From positions 28,897,877 through 28,961,876 of the forward strand of contig OZ024719.1 in the NCBI GenBank assembly GCA_964016875.1: a stretch of 64,000 nt of DNA. Direction: 5' to 3'. The stretch comes from Fallopia convolvulus. Its lineage: Eukaryota; Streptophyta; Magnoliopsida; Caryophyllales; Polygonaceae. How positions within the stretch are numbered: position 1 is the stretch's first letter; every line of letters begins with the position of its first letter. Of this stretch, positions 10,588 through 22,600 are shown one piece after another. The notes under the pieces are model-generated. The model was not told the DNA's origin. It ran no database searches and saw nothing but the letters and a program-made list of their open reading frames with translations. A program made the position numbers and the translations under genes.

Positions 10588-12823
10588 TCTTCTGTAAAAG
10601 ACGTTAGGAGTTTCTTAGGACATGTTAGCTTCTATAGACGTTTTATTCAGGATTTTTCTAAGGTAGCTAAACCTTTGACTAACCTACTAATGAAAGATGT
10701 AGTGTTTGAGTTGTCTACAAAATGTCTTGAAGCTTTCCACATGTTAAGAGAAGCACTTGTCTCTGCTCCTATTATACAGTCCCCGGATTGGACCCTATCA
10801 TTTGAAATCATGTGTGATGCCAACAACTATGGTGTAGGTGCAGTATTAGGACAACAAAAGGATAAAAAATTCCATGTCATTTGCTATGCAAGTAAAACGC
10901 TTGATGAAGCGCATAGTAAGTATACCACGACGGAGAAGGAATTCTTTGCCATGGTATTTGCATTTGAAAAATTCCGCTCTTATCTTGCTGGTTCTAAAGT
11001 GATTGTTTACACTGACCATGAAGCCGTACGATATTTAATGGCTAAGAAGGATGCCAAACCTAGGCTACTTCGTTGGATGCTCTTATTGCAGGAATTTGAT
11101 CATGAAATCCGAGACAAGAAGGGATTAGAAAACTTGGTGGCAGATCACCTATCTAGGTTGCTAGTTGAACACATCACGAATTTCAACAAAGTTGTACCAA
11201 TTAACGACTCCAGACTGGATGAGCACCTCATGCTTAACGAGGTCAAAAACTGCCAAAGGCTCATTAGCAACCCTACGAGGGTCAGTATCGATCCCTCACC
11301 AAAGCTGGAGAATGCTATGTACACCGGTACCAAGCCAGAAACCCTCGATACCGAGCTAAGAAAGGTCGTTATCGAAGGAACTACTACAGCCAGAGGGTCG
11401 ATATCGAACCATACTGGTCCAGTACCGACCCATCCAGGTACGTTTTCTAACCTTATTTCCAATTCAAATCCTTCCTTATCTTTCCCTTCTACTTCTCTTC
11501 ATAATATTCATACCATTAGGGGGTCAAAACCCCCGTTGTTCGGGGATTTTGCTAAATAGATTGTAGGAGGCGTGATTCCCGAGGGCTTGACTCCACAAAA
11601 GAAGAAGAAGTTTCTCAATGATGTCAAACAATACTATTGGGATGATCCATTCTTGTTCAAACAAGGAAGTGGTCATCTCTTTAGGCGCTATATTCCAGAA
11701 GAAGAATTAAAAAGTGTGATCCGTCAATGTCACACTCTCCCCATCGGTGGCCATGCAAAAGGATTTAAAATCACGACGAAGATTCTTCAAAGTGGTCTCT
11801 ATTGGCCAACTATTTTCAGGGACGTACAAGATTATGTGACTTCATGTGATGAATGCCAACGCTCTGGAAACATCACTTGGAGGCATGAGAACCCACTAAT
11901 AGGGATCCTAGAGGTTGAACTTTTCGACGTTTGGGGCATAGACTTTATGGGACCCTTCCCCTCATCGGGCCCCTATAAGTATATCCTTGTCGCAGTTGAT
12001 TATGTTTCTAAGTGGGTGAAAGCCTTCGCTACACAGACTAATGACGCCAAAACTATGGCCAAGTTTATTAAGACTAACATTTTTCCCAGGTTTGGAGTGT
12101 CACGCATTCTCATTAGTTATGGTGGATCTCATTTCATAGAAAGAAGTTTTGAAGCTCTCTTGGCTAAGTATGGGGTATCACATCGGGTGGCAACACCATA
12201 CCATCCCCAAACTAGCGGCCAAGTGGAAGTTTCAAACTGAAAAATAAAGAGCATCCTGGGGAAGATGGTCTCCCGCTCAAGGAAAGATTGGTCATCCAAG
12301 CTAGATGACGCTCTATGGGCTTACAGAACGGCATACAAAACACCCCTACGCACTACTCCATACAACCTAGTTTATGCCAAGGCGTTCCATTTGCCAGTCG
12401 AGTTGGAGCATAAGGCTTTATGGGCACTCAAGGAGCTTAACATGGATCTCGATAAGGCCGGTGCAAAATGATTCATGGACTTGCAAGAGTTGGAGGAGTT
12501 AAGGCTACAGACGTATGAACGCCGAAATCTACAAAGAGCGCACCAAGCTGTGGCATGATAAGAAGTTGGTGCCAAAAATCTATGAAGTTGGTGACAAGGT
12601 ACTTCTCTTTAACTCTAGACTTCACTTATTTCCAGGGAAAATAAGATCAAGATGGAGTGGGCCATTCGTCGTCCACTACATATATCCCCATGGAGCGGTT
12701 GCTGTAGTAGACAATAATGGAGCCATCTTCAAGGTTAATGGGCATCGGTTGAAGAAATATTATGAGCAGACTAACCCAGGTGAGGAAATCCGAGCCACAT
12801 GGGCTCTAACATCCTCCAATTAA
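10588..12823 (+). pseudogene. Athila RNase H-integrase, disabled
   Basis: Starts VRSFLGHVSFYRRFIQDFSK, then RNase H (IMCDANNYGVGAVLGQ, TTEKEFFAMVFAFEKF, YTDHEAVRYL). A linker carrying repeated palindromes (11279-11431) follows, then a stop at 11557 and integrase: zinc-binding HHCC end CDECQRS, first Asp in GIDFMGPF, and Glu in SGQVEVSN. The second catalytic Asp is replaced by Tyr (ISYGGSHF, codon 12118-12120). Further damage includes a stop at 12238 (SN*KIKS, where Arg is usual), another at 12469, and a frameshift near 12512. The C-terminal module (LFPGKIRSRWSGPF, FKVNGHRLKKYYE) ends at 12823. The integrase cannot be active. Confidence 0.88.
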
Positions 12824-12843
12824 GCTAAAGTTAAGTTTGTCGG

Positions 12844-12883
12844 GCTAAAGACGTTAAAATAGCGCTTACGGGAGGCAACCCGC
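12844..12883 (+). other. Conserved Athila post-pol hairpin motif, copy 1
   Basis: Just after the pol stop: GCTAAAGACGTTAAAA, then TAGCGCT, then CGGGAGGCAACCCG, which can fold as a 4-5-bp stem with a six-base loop. A near-identical series follows the integrase tail of the nested Athila at 31882-31926. Conservation between two otherwise diverged elements suggests a cis-acting role. Confidence 0.6.
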
Positions 12884-14093
12884 TTTTATTTTGTTTCCCT
12901 TTTTGCTAGCTCTCTTTTGATTTATTTTTAGACTAGGTTTTAGTTCTTTTTCGGAATAAAATTCTTTGAAGAAAAAAGAGAGGGGGTAAAATAGAGCAAA
13001 AATTGAGCCCACAATCCGGATACCCTCAGGTACGTTCTTTATTTCATGCTTTCTTTATCTTTATTTTATTTTCATTTATCCAAACAAAACCCTTCTTCAC
13101 ATCCAAACTCACAAACCGCCATACCTCTCGAGCCTCCTTCTCCTAGCCCCCTCCCCTCTCGTACCTTTCACAAAACCCGCCGCACTTCAACCTAGCCACC
13201 GCCGTCACACCATCACCACCGCCCAGATCTACCACCGCATGTGCACCGCCTGCACACGCTCGGTCCACACAACAAAAATCGGAGCCCCACCTCGGTACCG
13301 AAGGAAAATCCCTCTTGTTCGTTACCAAACCAAACACCTTCGTTACCGATCGAAACTTCTTCTAAATTTCATTCTATTCTCGGATCTAAGGTATGAGTCC
13401 TCAAACCTTCATCTTCATTAGTGGATTTCTTAAATTTCATGGTGATTTTTGGTTGATTCTTGCATACTTAGATCTAGATCTAGGTTGGAGTTCTTGAGCA
13501 CGAATTTTAGCCTCTATGCCTTGATTTGGTGTTGATTATTGATGAATGATGTTCTTCCATGCTTAAGATTGAATTAATTTTGTTTTTTTAGCATGTGTTT
13601 GATTGTTCTTGAGTTTTCTACATTTACACCATGTCTCTAGATATTTTGGCATGGTTTTTGGATGTTTTTGGGTAAGTATGGGGTTCTTGGTGCTTGGAAT
13701 ACCTTGAATTGATATTACTTTTGCTAAATTGAGGCCTTGGACGAAAGATTGTTGGCCAAGAACCGAAAAAAATTCGGCCCTTGCCAAAATCTGAGTTGCA
13801 GCAGGATCGGTATCGACCTCTAAGGGTCGGTATCGACCCCTGCAGATTGTTGTTTCTTTTATTTTTGTGTTCATTTGGATATAATTCTAGGATGTATCTT
13901 GGCTCTTTTATGCTTAATTAATTAACTTTTGATCAATTATGCATATTAGCTTTGTTCTCCTATCTATATGGCATGCAATTAGGTGAAATTGAGTGATTTT
14001 TAGCATATGTTTTCAATTCAAGTATAGGGTTACTTGTTTTTTGTGTTTTGTGGGGAACATTACCTTGGAAATTTTAGAATGTGCATGAGATAA
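12884..14093 (+). other. Second leader/promoter region upstream of Athila env-like ORF
   Basis: Non-coding stretch with a pyrimidine-rich part (about 13080-13330) followed by intron-like T-rich DNA, ending at the env-like ATG. Athila elements express the downstream ORF from a spliced or subgenomic transcript, which this layout would suit. It contains a pair of palindromes at 13804-13840. Short reading frames here were not accepted. Confidence 0.4.
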
Positions 14094-15187
14094 ATGGCTA
14101 GCTCAAGCCGCTCAAACAAGAAGCCAAGCAAAAGGCCAGGGAAGCCTAGCCCTCCACTGGACTTTGTGCTCGAGCTTCATAGTGATTGGGAGGAGCAAAC
14201 ATTTAATGAGTTAATGGCCAAGCCTCACAAAACGAGGTGGTTCTCTAGATCCAATGCCCGGACACTTGGCATATATGAGGACGTAAAGCAGGCCTTTCTT
14301 CATATTGGTGCCTACCATCTCTTAACCTCCGATGAGCCGCATTACCCAGCCCTCACATCCGAGTTCATCACCACTCTCAAGCTCTCACTTAACAACCCCG
14401 AAAGGCCAGGAATAGTTCAATTTCGGCTTGTTAATCAACCTTACTTCATCAAGCTATCCGACGTCAACTGCCTACTTTGATTCCCTAATTCCGAGCATGG
14501 GTACAAGGCCCCAAATGACTTCAAATTTGAGGATACATGGAGGTATATCACGGGTAAAAATTTTACCAGTCATGGTGCGCTTCCCCCAAAAGACATTGTC
14601 AACGCTGTTTTCCGCATCATCTTGTGGATTTTAGCAAGTATAATTTGGGCAAAGGCGGAACTGACAAGACCAACAAAGAAAGAGGTGGCATGCCTCCGTA
14701 CTATATATGCTATTCAAGGATCCACCACCCATGAATTTGGGTCTCAAGTGGCTCAAGCATGTGCTATCCATCCGGTCAAGGTCGGAGGAAATTTATGTGC
14801 GAGGCATGGTCACTCGGCTAGGTAAGAGATGTGGGATCGATCTTTCCAAATTCAAAGTGGGGCAACCCCCTCAGTTTCTTGACTCCACTTATTGGACGTC
14901 TTCGGGTATTCTTAAGACCGTTGATGGCGTGCTTACAACGATGGTTGAAGGTTGATAAGTCATGGTGACCCCGACAAGCTTGAACTTTTTTACCTTCCAA
15001 ATTGGTACTCAGCTTGGACTTCTCGACCTTACCCTTTTGGGTATTCTTCATGCTCTGTCTTCAGAACTTCCTCAAGGAATACTTGGAAATACATAAAACC
15101 AAGCCCAAGTACTCGGCCCAACTTGTCCGCGTGAAAGGTGATGGCACGGTCTTTTTATCAAAGGGCGCAGCCGCGCTCCACCTCTGA
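14094..15187 (+). pseudogene. Athila env-like ORF (ATHILA ORF-1 type), frameshifted
   Basis: Basic Ser/Lys/Pro-rich start (MASSSRSNKKPSKRPGKPSP), then FNELMAKPHKTRWFSRSNAR, LGIYEDVKQAFLHIGAYHLL and YPALTSEFITTLKLSL. These match the plan of the plant Athila downstream ORF. An in-frame TGA at 14478 is followed by continuing similarity in the same frame to about 14640, then a shift to another frame (GLKWLKHVLSIRSR...DLSKFKVGQPPQFLD) to 14955, and a third to 15187. The gene is on the same strand and downstream of the pol at 10.6-12.8 kb. Function of these ORFs is unknown; a membrane role has been proposed but not shown. Confidence 0.7.
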
Positions 15188-15677
15188 GCCCGCGTCATAC
15201 CATTGGTTCAACATTCAGTTGACACTTTAGAGGCTGTTTTGACCCCCTTCGATTTGGAATTTGGACTCGAAAAATGAATATGAATTGTAGCTATTTGAAT
15301 TATCTTTCCAATGATAACAAATGTAGCTCCATCAAACCACTATAGCTCCCAAACCAAGCATTGCAAGATAGAGGTGTCGAAACAACAACTCAAATACATA
15401 GCCCGGATTTAAGCGTTCTTTTCCCATAACCTCTTTGGCCATAGCTCTTCGAATCTTCACTTGCACCATTCTAAGCTTCATCTTGATCTTCAAAATCCAC
15501 CACAATGAGCTAAGATTCGCTCCGTCTTACTCCAATACCTAAAATCCTGCAAAACCGAGCAAACAAGCGCAATCTACCCGAAAACACTAAATCCTAAAAA
15601 CTAAGCTAAAACTAAGCTAAACCTATGCAAAAAACATAAAATATGCATCTAAACTACACCTATATGCAAGCTATCAG
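15188..15677 (-). repeat. Partial Athila-type LTR in reverse orientation
   Basis: Read on the minus strand from 15677 it starts TGATAGCTTGCATATAGG and continues into T-rich sequence typical of Athila LTR starts. It abuts the env-like ORF in the orientation opposite to expectation, so the 3' side of this element is rearranged as well. The far end was not located. Confidence 0.45.
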
Positions 15678-15678
15678 T

Positions 15679-16192
15679 TTGTGTGTGTTTACTTGTTAGT
15701 TAACCATGGATGTTGTAGGAAATAAAAAAAAAAGAGGGAGAGAGTTCGACAGGGAGGGAGAATTAAGGAGATAGGGAGATTTTTATTGTTATTTGGTACA
15801 AGATTTTTTCGATTGGTTTTGATTTTGAAGTACAAACAGTATTTGGTAAGTTTTAATTAGTTATTAGCTTATTTGGATTCTATTGGATTTTCCAGATCTG
15901 GATTTATAATTGATTTGGAAATCAGTGGATTTATAGTTCTTACAAGGTGTTTTGAATATTGGTTTTATAATTAGTATAGTCTTCAAGGGTAATTTTAAGG
16001 TTTTGTTGTGTAATGATGTTTTGGAGATCTTTGATCAAGATGTACAAAAAGGTTTTAAGTAGAAAAACATTCTTTTATACATATAGTATATCCTATTTTG
16101 GATTTGTACAAAATAATTTATGAGGCAAGCTAACTTTTCATCGTTTTAGGGTTAGAGTTTGTAAGTGTAAAAAGGCTATTAATTTTTCACTG
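15679..16192. other. Unassigned AT-rich DNA
   Basis: No ORF or repeat structure recognised apart from a purine-rich stretch at 15722-15780. Confidence 0.4.
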
Positions 16193-16198
16193 GGTAAT

Positions 16199-16251
<53 letters not shown>
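16193..16251. repeat. (AT)n microsatellite at LTR junction
   Basis: Long alternating AT tract with one interruption, ending directly at the TG of the next LTR. AT tracts are frequent insertion targets, but here it may equally be a decayed flank. Confidence 0.9.
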
Positions 16252-16256
<5 letters not shown>

Positions 16257-16784
16257 CGACCTTGCCTAGCCTCGGACCCAATCTCGGCCAGCCCGAGACT
16301 CCCTAGGCCTTGGCGACCCCCTTGGTGTAGGACTTAGTCATATATTATGTATTTTCTTATTTTAGCATATTTCCATTTATGTCTTTTTTAATTTAGTTGT
16401 TGCTATTTTTAATATTACTATTTTTGTTTTTATGGGCTTTTCGACGTTGGGCCTTGCTTGCATGCAAACCCTAGTCCATTAAGCCTTGTTGCTTGTTAGG
16501 GTTTCGAGAGCCTCCTCTTTATAAGGAGCTCTCGAGCTCATTTATTATTTATGCACACTTTGGATAATTAAATAGTTGAGGGACTCTCCTTTTATTTATC
16601 CTAGTGCTTGCGCATTGGTTCTATCAATTCAACACGTTCGATCTTAGTTGTTCTTGTTCGATTGCCCTAGATTCGATCCATCCAACATTGGTTCGAGTCT
16701 TTCAAGTCTTTCGTTGCCATTGTCGAGACACAATACTCGTTCCAACGTCAAGATCCGTCGTATTCCGTAACGAGGGACGCATCA
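16252..16784 (+). repeat. LTR of chromovirus family E (short form)
   Basis: Starts TGATGCGACC and ends GACGCATCA, directly followed by a PBS. The same termini bound the 1011-bp LTR at 42179-43189, so both belong to one family, although the interiors differ in length and composition. TATA-like and leader features lie about 16519-16560 (CTCTTTATAAGG). Confidence 0.75.
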
Positions 16785-16786
16785 AA

Positions 16787-16799
16787 TGGTATCAAAGCC
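16787..16799 (+). promoter_or_regulatory. Primer binding site (initiator-Met tRNA type)
   Basis: TGGTATCAAAGCC two bases after the LTR differs by one base from the usual TGGTATCAGAGCC complement of initiator-Met tRNA. Confidence 0.75.
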
Positions 16800-17300
16800 G
16801 ATGGTCTTAGGCCGTGATTAAAGGCAAGAGACAACGACATGCTATCTGTCTTAGACAAGGTTCTGCGTTGCGTGATATTTAGTTGTTTCTTTGCTCCGGG
16901 AATTCATCTTAGAGGTAAGTCGTTTACGACTTGATCAGTTTCTATTCAGTTCTTGTTAGACTTTGTGCCGTTCTTGTAGGATTGGTTTTGGAGAACTAGT
17001 CCCTAATTGATTGTCTTATGGAAAAGTGTTTACTTGTGTGATATGAATGCAAACGGATTTCAAAGTGTTTTCATCATATGTAAGGTATTCAAACGTTTTC
17101 TCTATGCAGGTACCATTCTCGGCATGGCCATGTGCATAGTCCTTGTGGAGGAGTGACAAATACATATGGTTTACGTGACAGAGAATCACGCCCCCTTCAA
17201 AAAAGTTATCTGTGTTTTGGGCGAGTGCTTCAGTGGAGGTTTGACACAGGTTTAGAAGTGTTGATTTTTGAAGGGTGGGAGATTGGGCCTCTACACCTAG
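16800..17300 (+). other. Leader of short E-type element, no gag seen
   Basis: Follows the PBS but contains no recognisable gag before other LTR DNA begins, so the element is truncated. Short frames here were not accepted. Confidence 0.35.
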
Positions 17301-17976
17301 GCGTAGGGTTGATAAATGCCATAGAAGTGGAATGAAATGGTAAGTGAAGTATTGTATTATTATGTATGAAATTGTGTGTATGAATATGTGAATGTGTGGA
17401 TGTGTTATGTGCGATTATGTGTGTGTATGATCAATTGAAAGTTAGGTATGGATTTAAAATTGATATGTGTTGTGTTCGGACCTTGCCTGTGCGTGTGTTA
17501 GAAACTTGATTGGTTTTAAAACGTCTTACTAGTACTACATGATTTCTAGCTTGTATTAGACTAGTAGCTGACCCCTCAGGGGCTTATTTTTCAGTTGCAG
17601 GTATGAATTAGGAACCGTGATAGAACCTCAGTTGAGTGGTGGAGGGAAAGGTTGACATGGGTGTCAATAGGTTTGGGATGGTTATGGAAGTTTTAGTTTC
17701 TATTCATATTTTTGAGCTTGTTATAGTTGTAACCTTCAATGGTGAATTGTGTTGGGATGGTTGAGAAGGTTAGTTATTTTATGTTTCACGAATTGGTTCC
17801 TTGCATGTTTTATAACTTTTAGTTTTTATAATTATAAGTTGGAAGTTTTAGTTATGCTTTTCCCGTCGTACTTGAGTTGCAAGATCCAAGTGAACTCGTT
17901 GTTAGACTAGCATAAGTAGTACCCGGTGAGGTCTACTATTGAGTAGCATCCCGATGTAAAGACGGGGTGTTACAAT
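17300..17976 (+). repeat. Tekay/Del-like LTR 3' portion
   Basis: Contains the phrase around ACCCCTCAGGGG...TTGCAGGTA (about 17571-17605) and ends GACGGGGTGTTACA, as plant Tekay/Del LTRs do. No PBS follows, so this is a 3' or solo LTR. Its last bases TGTTACA overlap the start of the next LTR in the opposite direction. Confidence 0.45.
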
Positions 17977-19478
17977 CCGCATCCCTAATTCTATACTAAT
18001 ATACAACAAATCAGAAAAAGAGTGTGAAACAAGGAAGGCCACAAAGAATCGGACCTAAAGTTCTGTACTAGCGCATTATGAATAATAATAATATGTTGCT
18101 ATATCTAATAATAAACAAACCATAAGTTCATTTATATAGCAAACAAGTAGTTTCCAACATAGAGGAACATCCTTAACATAATCGAAATATTTAAAAGGTT
18201 ACAAGGGAGAATATCTAATTGCCTTGAACTCGACTTGGCCTTAGTAATAGCGCGGAGTTATGGGTGAGTTAAAGTTCTCGATAATTCGACCTAATTATTT
18301 GAATATGGATAATTCAATAAAATGAAATATATTAATACCCTTTATTTGATTTCTTAGTTTAAATCCATATACTTCTACTTTATATGAATAAGGAATAATT
18401 TAAATTATTATCCTAATAATTTAGTTTAGAAAATTCAATAGTAATTCTATATAATTATTTCATGATAAGGTCATTGATAATTTTATAAAAATTATAACTT
18501 ATATAAATGAGCATGCAATTAAATAATTTCATAAAATCCTAAGTGATAACCCTTTCATAATATTTATTTAATTATACTTAAATAAATATTATATTTATTC
18601 AAAAATAATTTTAACATAAGAAACAATTATATATGGGTCGGGAATTAATATTGATATGAGATGGGCTCAGTTTTGGCACCAATTTTTATACGGGCGGACT
18701 TAGTAGCTATTCTTTCTAGTTCTTTTAATAACATTTTGATGTGCTTCTTAAAATAGAAATGGGCCTAATTTTTAACTTAAGCCCATAACCACAACTAATA
18801 AAATAGCCCAATACCTAAATAGAAGCCTTTCTTCTTCCTTGGTTCAATGCCCAACAACAACAGCACTGGCGGCTCCAACAGCTCCGACGTGCAGCTCTAG
18901 TGGTCCTCTGATGGTGCATGCGAGCAGTAGGCAATGGCCGGCGACGGTTGGTGGTGGCAGCGAATTAGGGAAGGCACCAAAAAATTTAAAATTGGAATTT
19001 GGGGAAAACATTTGATTTTTTGGGGAACAAGATGAGAACAAAATCCTTGAATTTTGGGCACAATATTGGACGAAAATGGATGTGGAGAAAAGAGTGATGG
19101 TGTGCCCTTCTTGTTTGCCCAAATGCCTCTTTAAATAGGCGAAGGAGAAGTTTAGAGGAATGAAGTAATTATGGAGTCTAGGCCTAGGGTGGTTGGAAGG
19201 AAAAAGAACAAAAGAAGCCATTGGTAATGTTGGAGGTGACTTAGCAAAAGAGATAAGAGGAGATTAGGGGTTGAGGAGGTTGTGTAAGAGAAAGAACCTT
19301 CCACCAATCCTCTTGATAATGGAACAAGCCTCCATTGCATGTCTTTGGAAGCTTCTAAAGCGAAAGAAGGGAATAAAAGAAATAAGATACCTCATGTTGC
19401 AATAATTATAAGGTGGGATGGTGGTTAGGATTATGAGTAAGGAGTATATAGATCTAAGGTTTAAATCCCACATCCCCT
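17972..19478 (-). repeat. Chromovirus LTR (minus strand), inner part left of the Mutator element
   Basis: Continues, across the Mutator insertion, the LTR whose outer part is at 41318-41637. Read on the minus strand the whole unit runs TGTTGTAATACTTCGC...GATTGTAACA, about 1.83 kb. It contains a promoter-like CCTATTTAAAG near 19137 and a pyrimidine-rich leader. Reading frames inside it (for example on the minus strand near 18844-19473) are within the LTR and were not called genes. Confidence 0.55.
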
Positions 19479-19487
19479 ATTTTATTT
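19479..19487. repeat. Left target duplication of Mutator-like element
   Basis: ATTTTATTT here and at 41309-41317. Nine bases is the standard Mutator duplication length. The site is AT-rich, so chance is possible. Confidence 0.55.
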
Positions 19488-19699
19488 GAGGGAATTGGCC
19501 CAAAAGTCCTCCTTAAGCTCATTTATTACAAATAAGTAAGGTTTTATGTTTTTTTATTCCTGTAACTCTCGATTGAACAGTTTCTATTTCTCCTCATTTT
19601 CCACTCCACTCTCAACATCCATGTTCTCAACTTCCACGATTTCGATTTTCCACTTTGAGACTCAATTTCGACGATTTTGGTGATCTTCGTCGTTTTTGC

Positions 19700-22600
19700 T
19701 ATTCGAATCTCTGTTGAAGTGCATTACAGTTGTTGTTGACGATTTTGTTGCTCTTCTTCGACAATTTAGTTGGTTGTTGACGAGTAATTACATTCCAAGA
19801 AGGATATTTGATTCGTCAATGGTAATTTGTTTGTCAATTTGCTTATTGTCGTCAATTATAGTCTTATTTTGTTGTTGTGTTAGGTTTCTAAGTAGTTGCT
19901 TTGATTTTCTAGTTTGCGTGTTCTGGTGTTTTGTTTGTTTATTACGGTTTTGTTCTCTTTTTTGTATAGTTGTGAGTTTTGTTGTTTCGATTTTGGTTTT
20001 AGGCTTTAATTTATTACAATTTTGTTATTACATTTGTTCGTTTTTCACTTTTGGTTGACATTTTAGATTTGTGTTCACAATTTTAATTTCAGTGTTGGAA
20101 TTGTGTTGACAGTTTTAAATTTAGTGTTATTACATTTGATCGTTTTCCTTTGTTGACAATTGTACTCATTGTTGACAATGTTGCTTGATATATGCCGATT
20201 TTGATGACATTTGATATAGTCTTACACATGTTTTAGGATATTTGAGGTTTATGTTGACAGATGCAATGCTTTTATGACTAATGTAGAGATTGTTGAAATT
20301 TTGCTATTCTTTGATGACATATGTAATTATAGAAGGCTTGAATTTCAATTTTTGTTTAGTTTTCAAGGCATTGTTGACAGTTACTTAGATTGTTGACAGT
20401 TGTAATTTTTGATGGTACATGTTATTAAATTTGCTAATATTGTTGACAATTGATCTTATATTCTGTTGACATATGAGGTTTTGATTACAATTGTATTATG
20501 GATGACCATTCTCTATGATTGATTTCAGGTTGAAGTATGTCTCAGAAAGAAATGAAATATGTTTTACCTCCATCCAAACATTATCCGGGGAAAGTTAACC
20601 ACTACAAAAAAGTTGATGTTGTAGAGACCATTAAGAAACATCTCTCGGTTGACAGTTGGAACAAACTGTGCAATGGTTGCCTTGGTCCTGTTGTTAAGTT
20701 TGGCGATAGGCGGCATTTACATTCCCAACTCATTCATCATATGTTATTGCATGAGTTAGAAACCAAGTACAAGCATGATATGTGGTTTAAAATAGGTGTG
20801 AGTGTTTTTCGGTTTTCTCTTGGTGATTTTGCTGTTGTGACTAGGTCAAATCGTTCGCAAGAAGCGCTTCCTGAGATTGCTCCAACTCATATGCCAAATG
20901 AGCTTGTTTGTAGTAGGTGTAGATTTGGAGAATTGGTTAAGATTTTCAAAAAAGATAAAGGTGAAGAAAGAAAGTTGAAGCTTGCTCACTAGTTGATTGT
21001 TGAGGGGATTTTGTTTCCTCGACGCAAGGACGCATATGTTAATGCAAAATATCTTGCTCTCTTATCTGATTTTGATGCATTTAGGGTATTGATTTGATTT
21101 TGTGTTGCTTTTGTTTTGTGTTTAATTGTTATGAAAATTTTATAACTGATTTATGTTCAATTTTGTTTTTGTGCACAGGTCTGGATTTTGGAGAGTTTCC
21201 CTGCTTTTAAAGAAGTTTGTTTGTTTGATTGTAAAAATCCAAAAGAAGTGCCTTATATGCTGCGGTTGAGTGGCGGTTCAGTTTATATTAGGCCTTCGAC
21301 ACTCTTTGAAATAATGGAAAAGAAATTGGTATGTGACAATATATTCTTGACTTGAAAGTTATTTTTAGTTTTTGCTGACATTTCGTAGTTGACATAACAT
21401 CATGTGTTGACATTACATTGTTGACATTGCATGGTTGACATTACATTGGATGATATTAAGTTTGGCTTTACATTGTTGACACTGCATGGTTGACATTACA
21501 TTGGATGATATTAAGTTTGGCTTTACATTGTTCACACTACATGGTTGACATTACATTTGGATGACATTTACATTAGGTGACATTGTTGACAGTGCATGAG
21601 TTAATATATGGTTGATATTTCATTGTTGATAGTTTAATTGTTTTGTTGACAATACTATGAAGATAATAATGTTCTTTATTCATGTGTTTTCCAAGTTTGT
21701 GTTTACCCTCCATATTCACAGTTTGTATGGTTTAAGGATTGTGACTATCTAAACGAGGTTGGTGTTCCTGATTTTGATGATTTGATTGAAGGGATCATGG
21801 TGAAACAAGAAAAGAATGATGAAGCATTGGCGCGCAACATTAATGATGAAGAGTCTAAATCTTCTACAAAGGATGACTTAGCTGATTTTGTCTTAGCTCC
21901 GAATACTTTGGAGTACAAAAAAGCGGATAAGCAATTGTCGGTTGATGTGAAATAACAACAAGATAAAGAACAAAAAGTTAGGCTCAAGAGGAAGAGTTCT
22001 AGGATTTCCGGTAATGTGGTTGAAGGTAAAGTTAGAGTATTGAGGAGCGTTGATGGTGGAAAAAGTAGGAAGAAGGTTGTTGTTGACAAACAGAAGGGTA
22101 AGAAGCTTAAGGTTGAAGCTAAGAGTCAGTTAGGGTTGAACATCATCAAGATGATAAAGTTTAGCCAGATAAGCCGGTTAAAAGAGTTAAGTTGAGCCAA
22201 CCTGTTTTTAGTATTCCAACCCTCTTGAATAAGTTTAAAAGGGCAACATTTGAGGATGAACATGCTGTAGTGGTGAGGAATGATGATGTTAATGAAGAAT
22301 TGTTAGATAATTCGAAGGCTGATGTTGTTGACAAAAATGTTGTTGATGAATATTTGGTAGAGAATTTGAAGGTTGATGATGTTGTTGTTGATGAAGATTT
22401 GGTAGAATCTGAACAAGGATGATGTTGATGAAGAGTTGATGGATAATGTGAACATTGATGTTGTTGATGATGATTATGTGGGTGTTGAAGACATTGAAGT
22501 TGCAAAGATTCTGTTCTCTGCCAAGGAACAAGGCAATTTGGTTGACATTAATGTTGATGGAGTCCCACTGTCTTCCCAAGAGAAGGCGAAGGCCGAAAAA

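Noticed and set aside
19696..20058. 120-residue hydrophobic frame (Phe/Cys/Leu-rich)
   Set aside because: T-rich flank of the DUF1985/ULP1-type gene; composition alone explains it.
20050..20480. Many TTGACA hexamers, as in bacterial -35 promoter boxes
   Set aside because: The window is plant nuclear DNA; spacing to TATAAT-like boxes is not constant, and the motif is a transposon-internal repeat.
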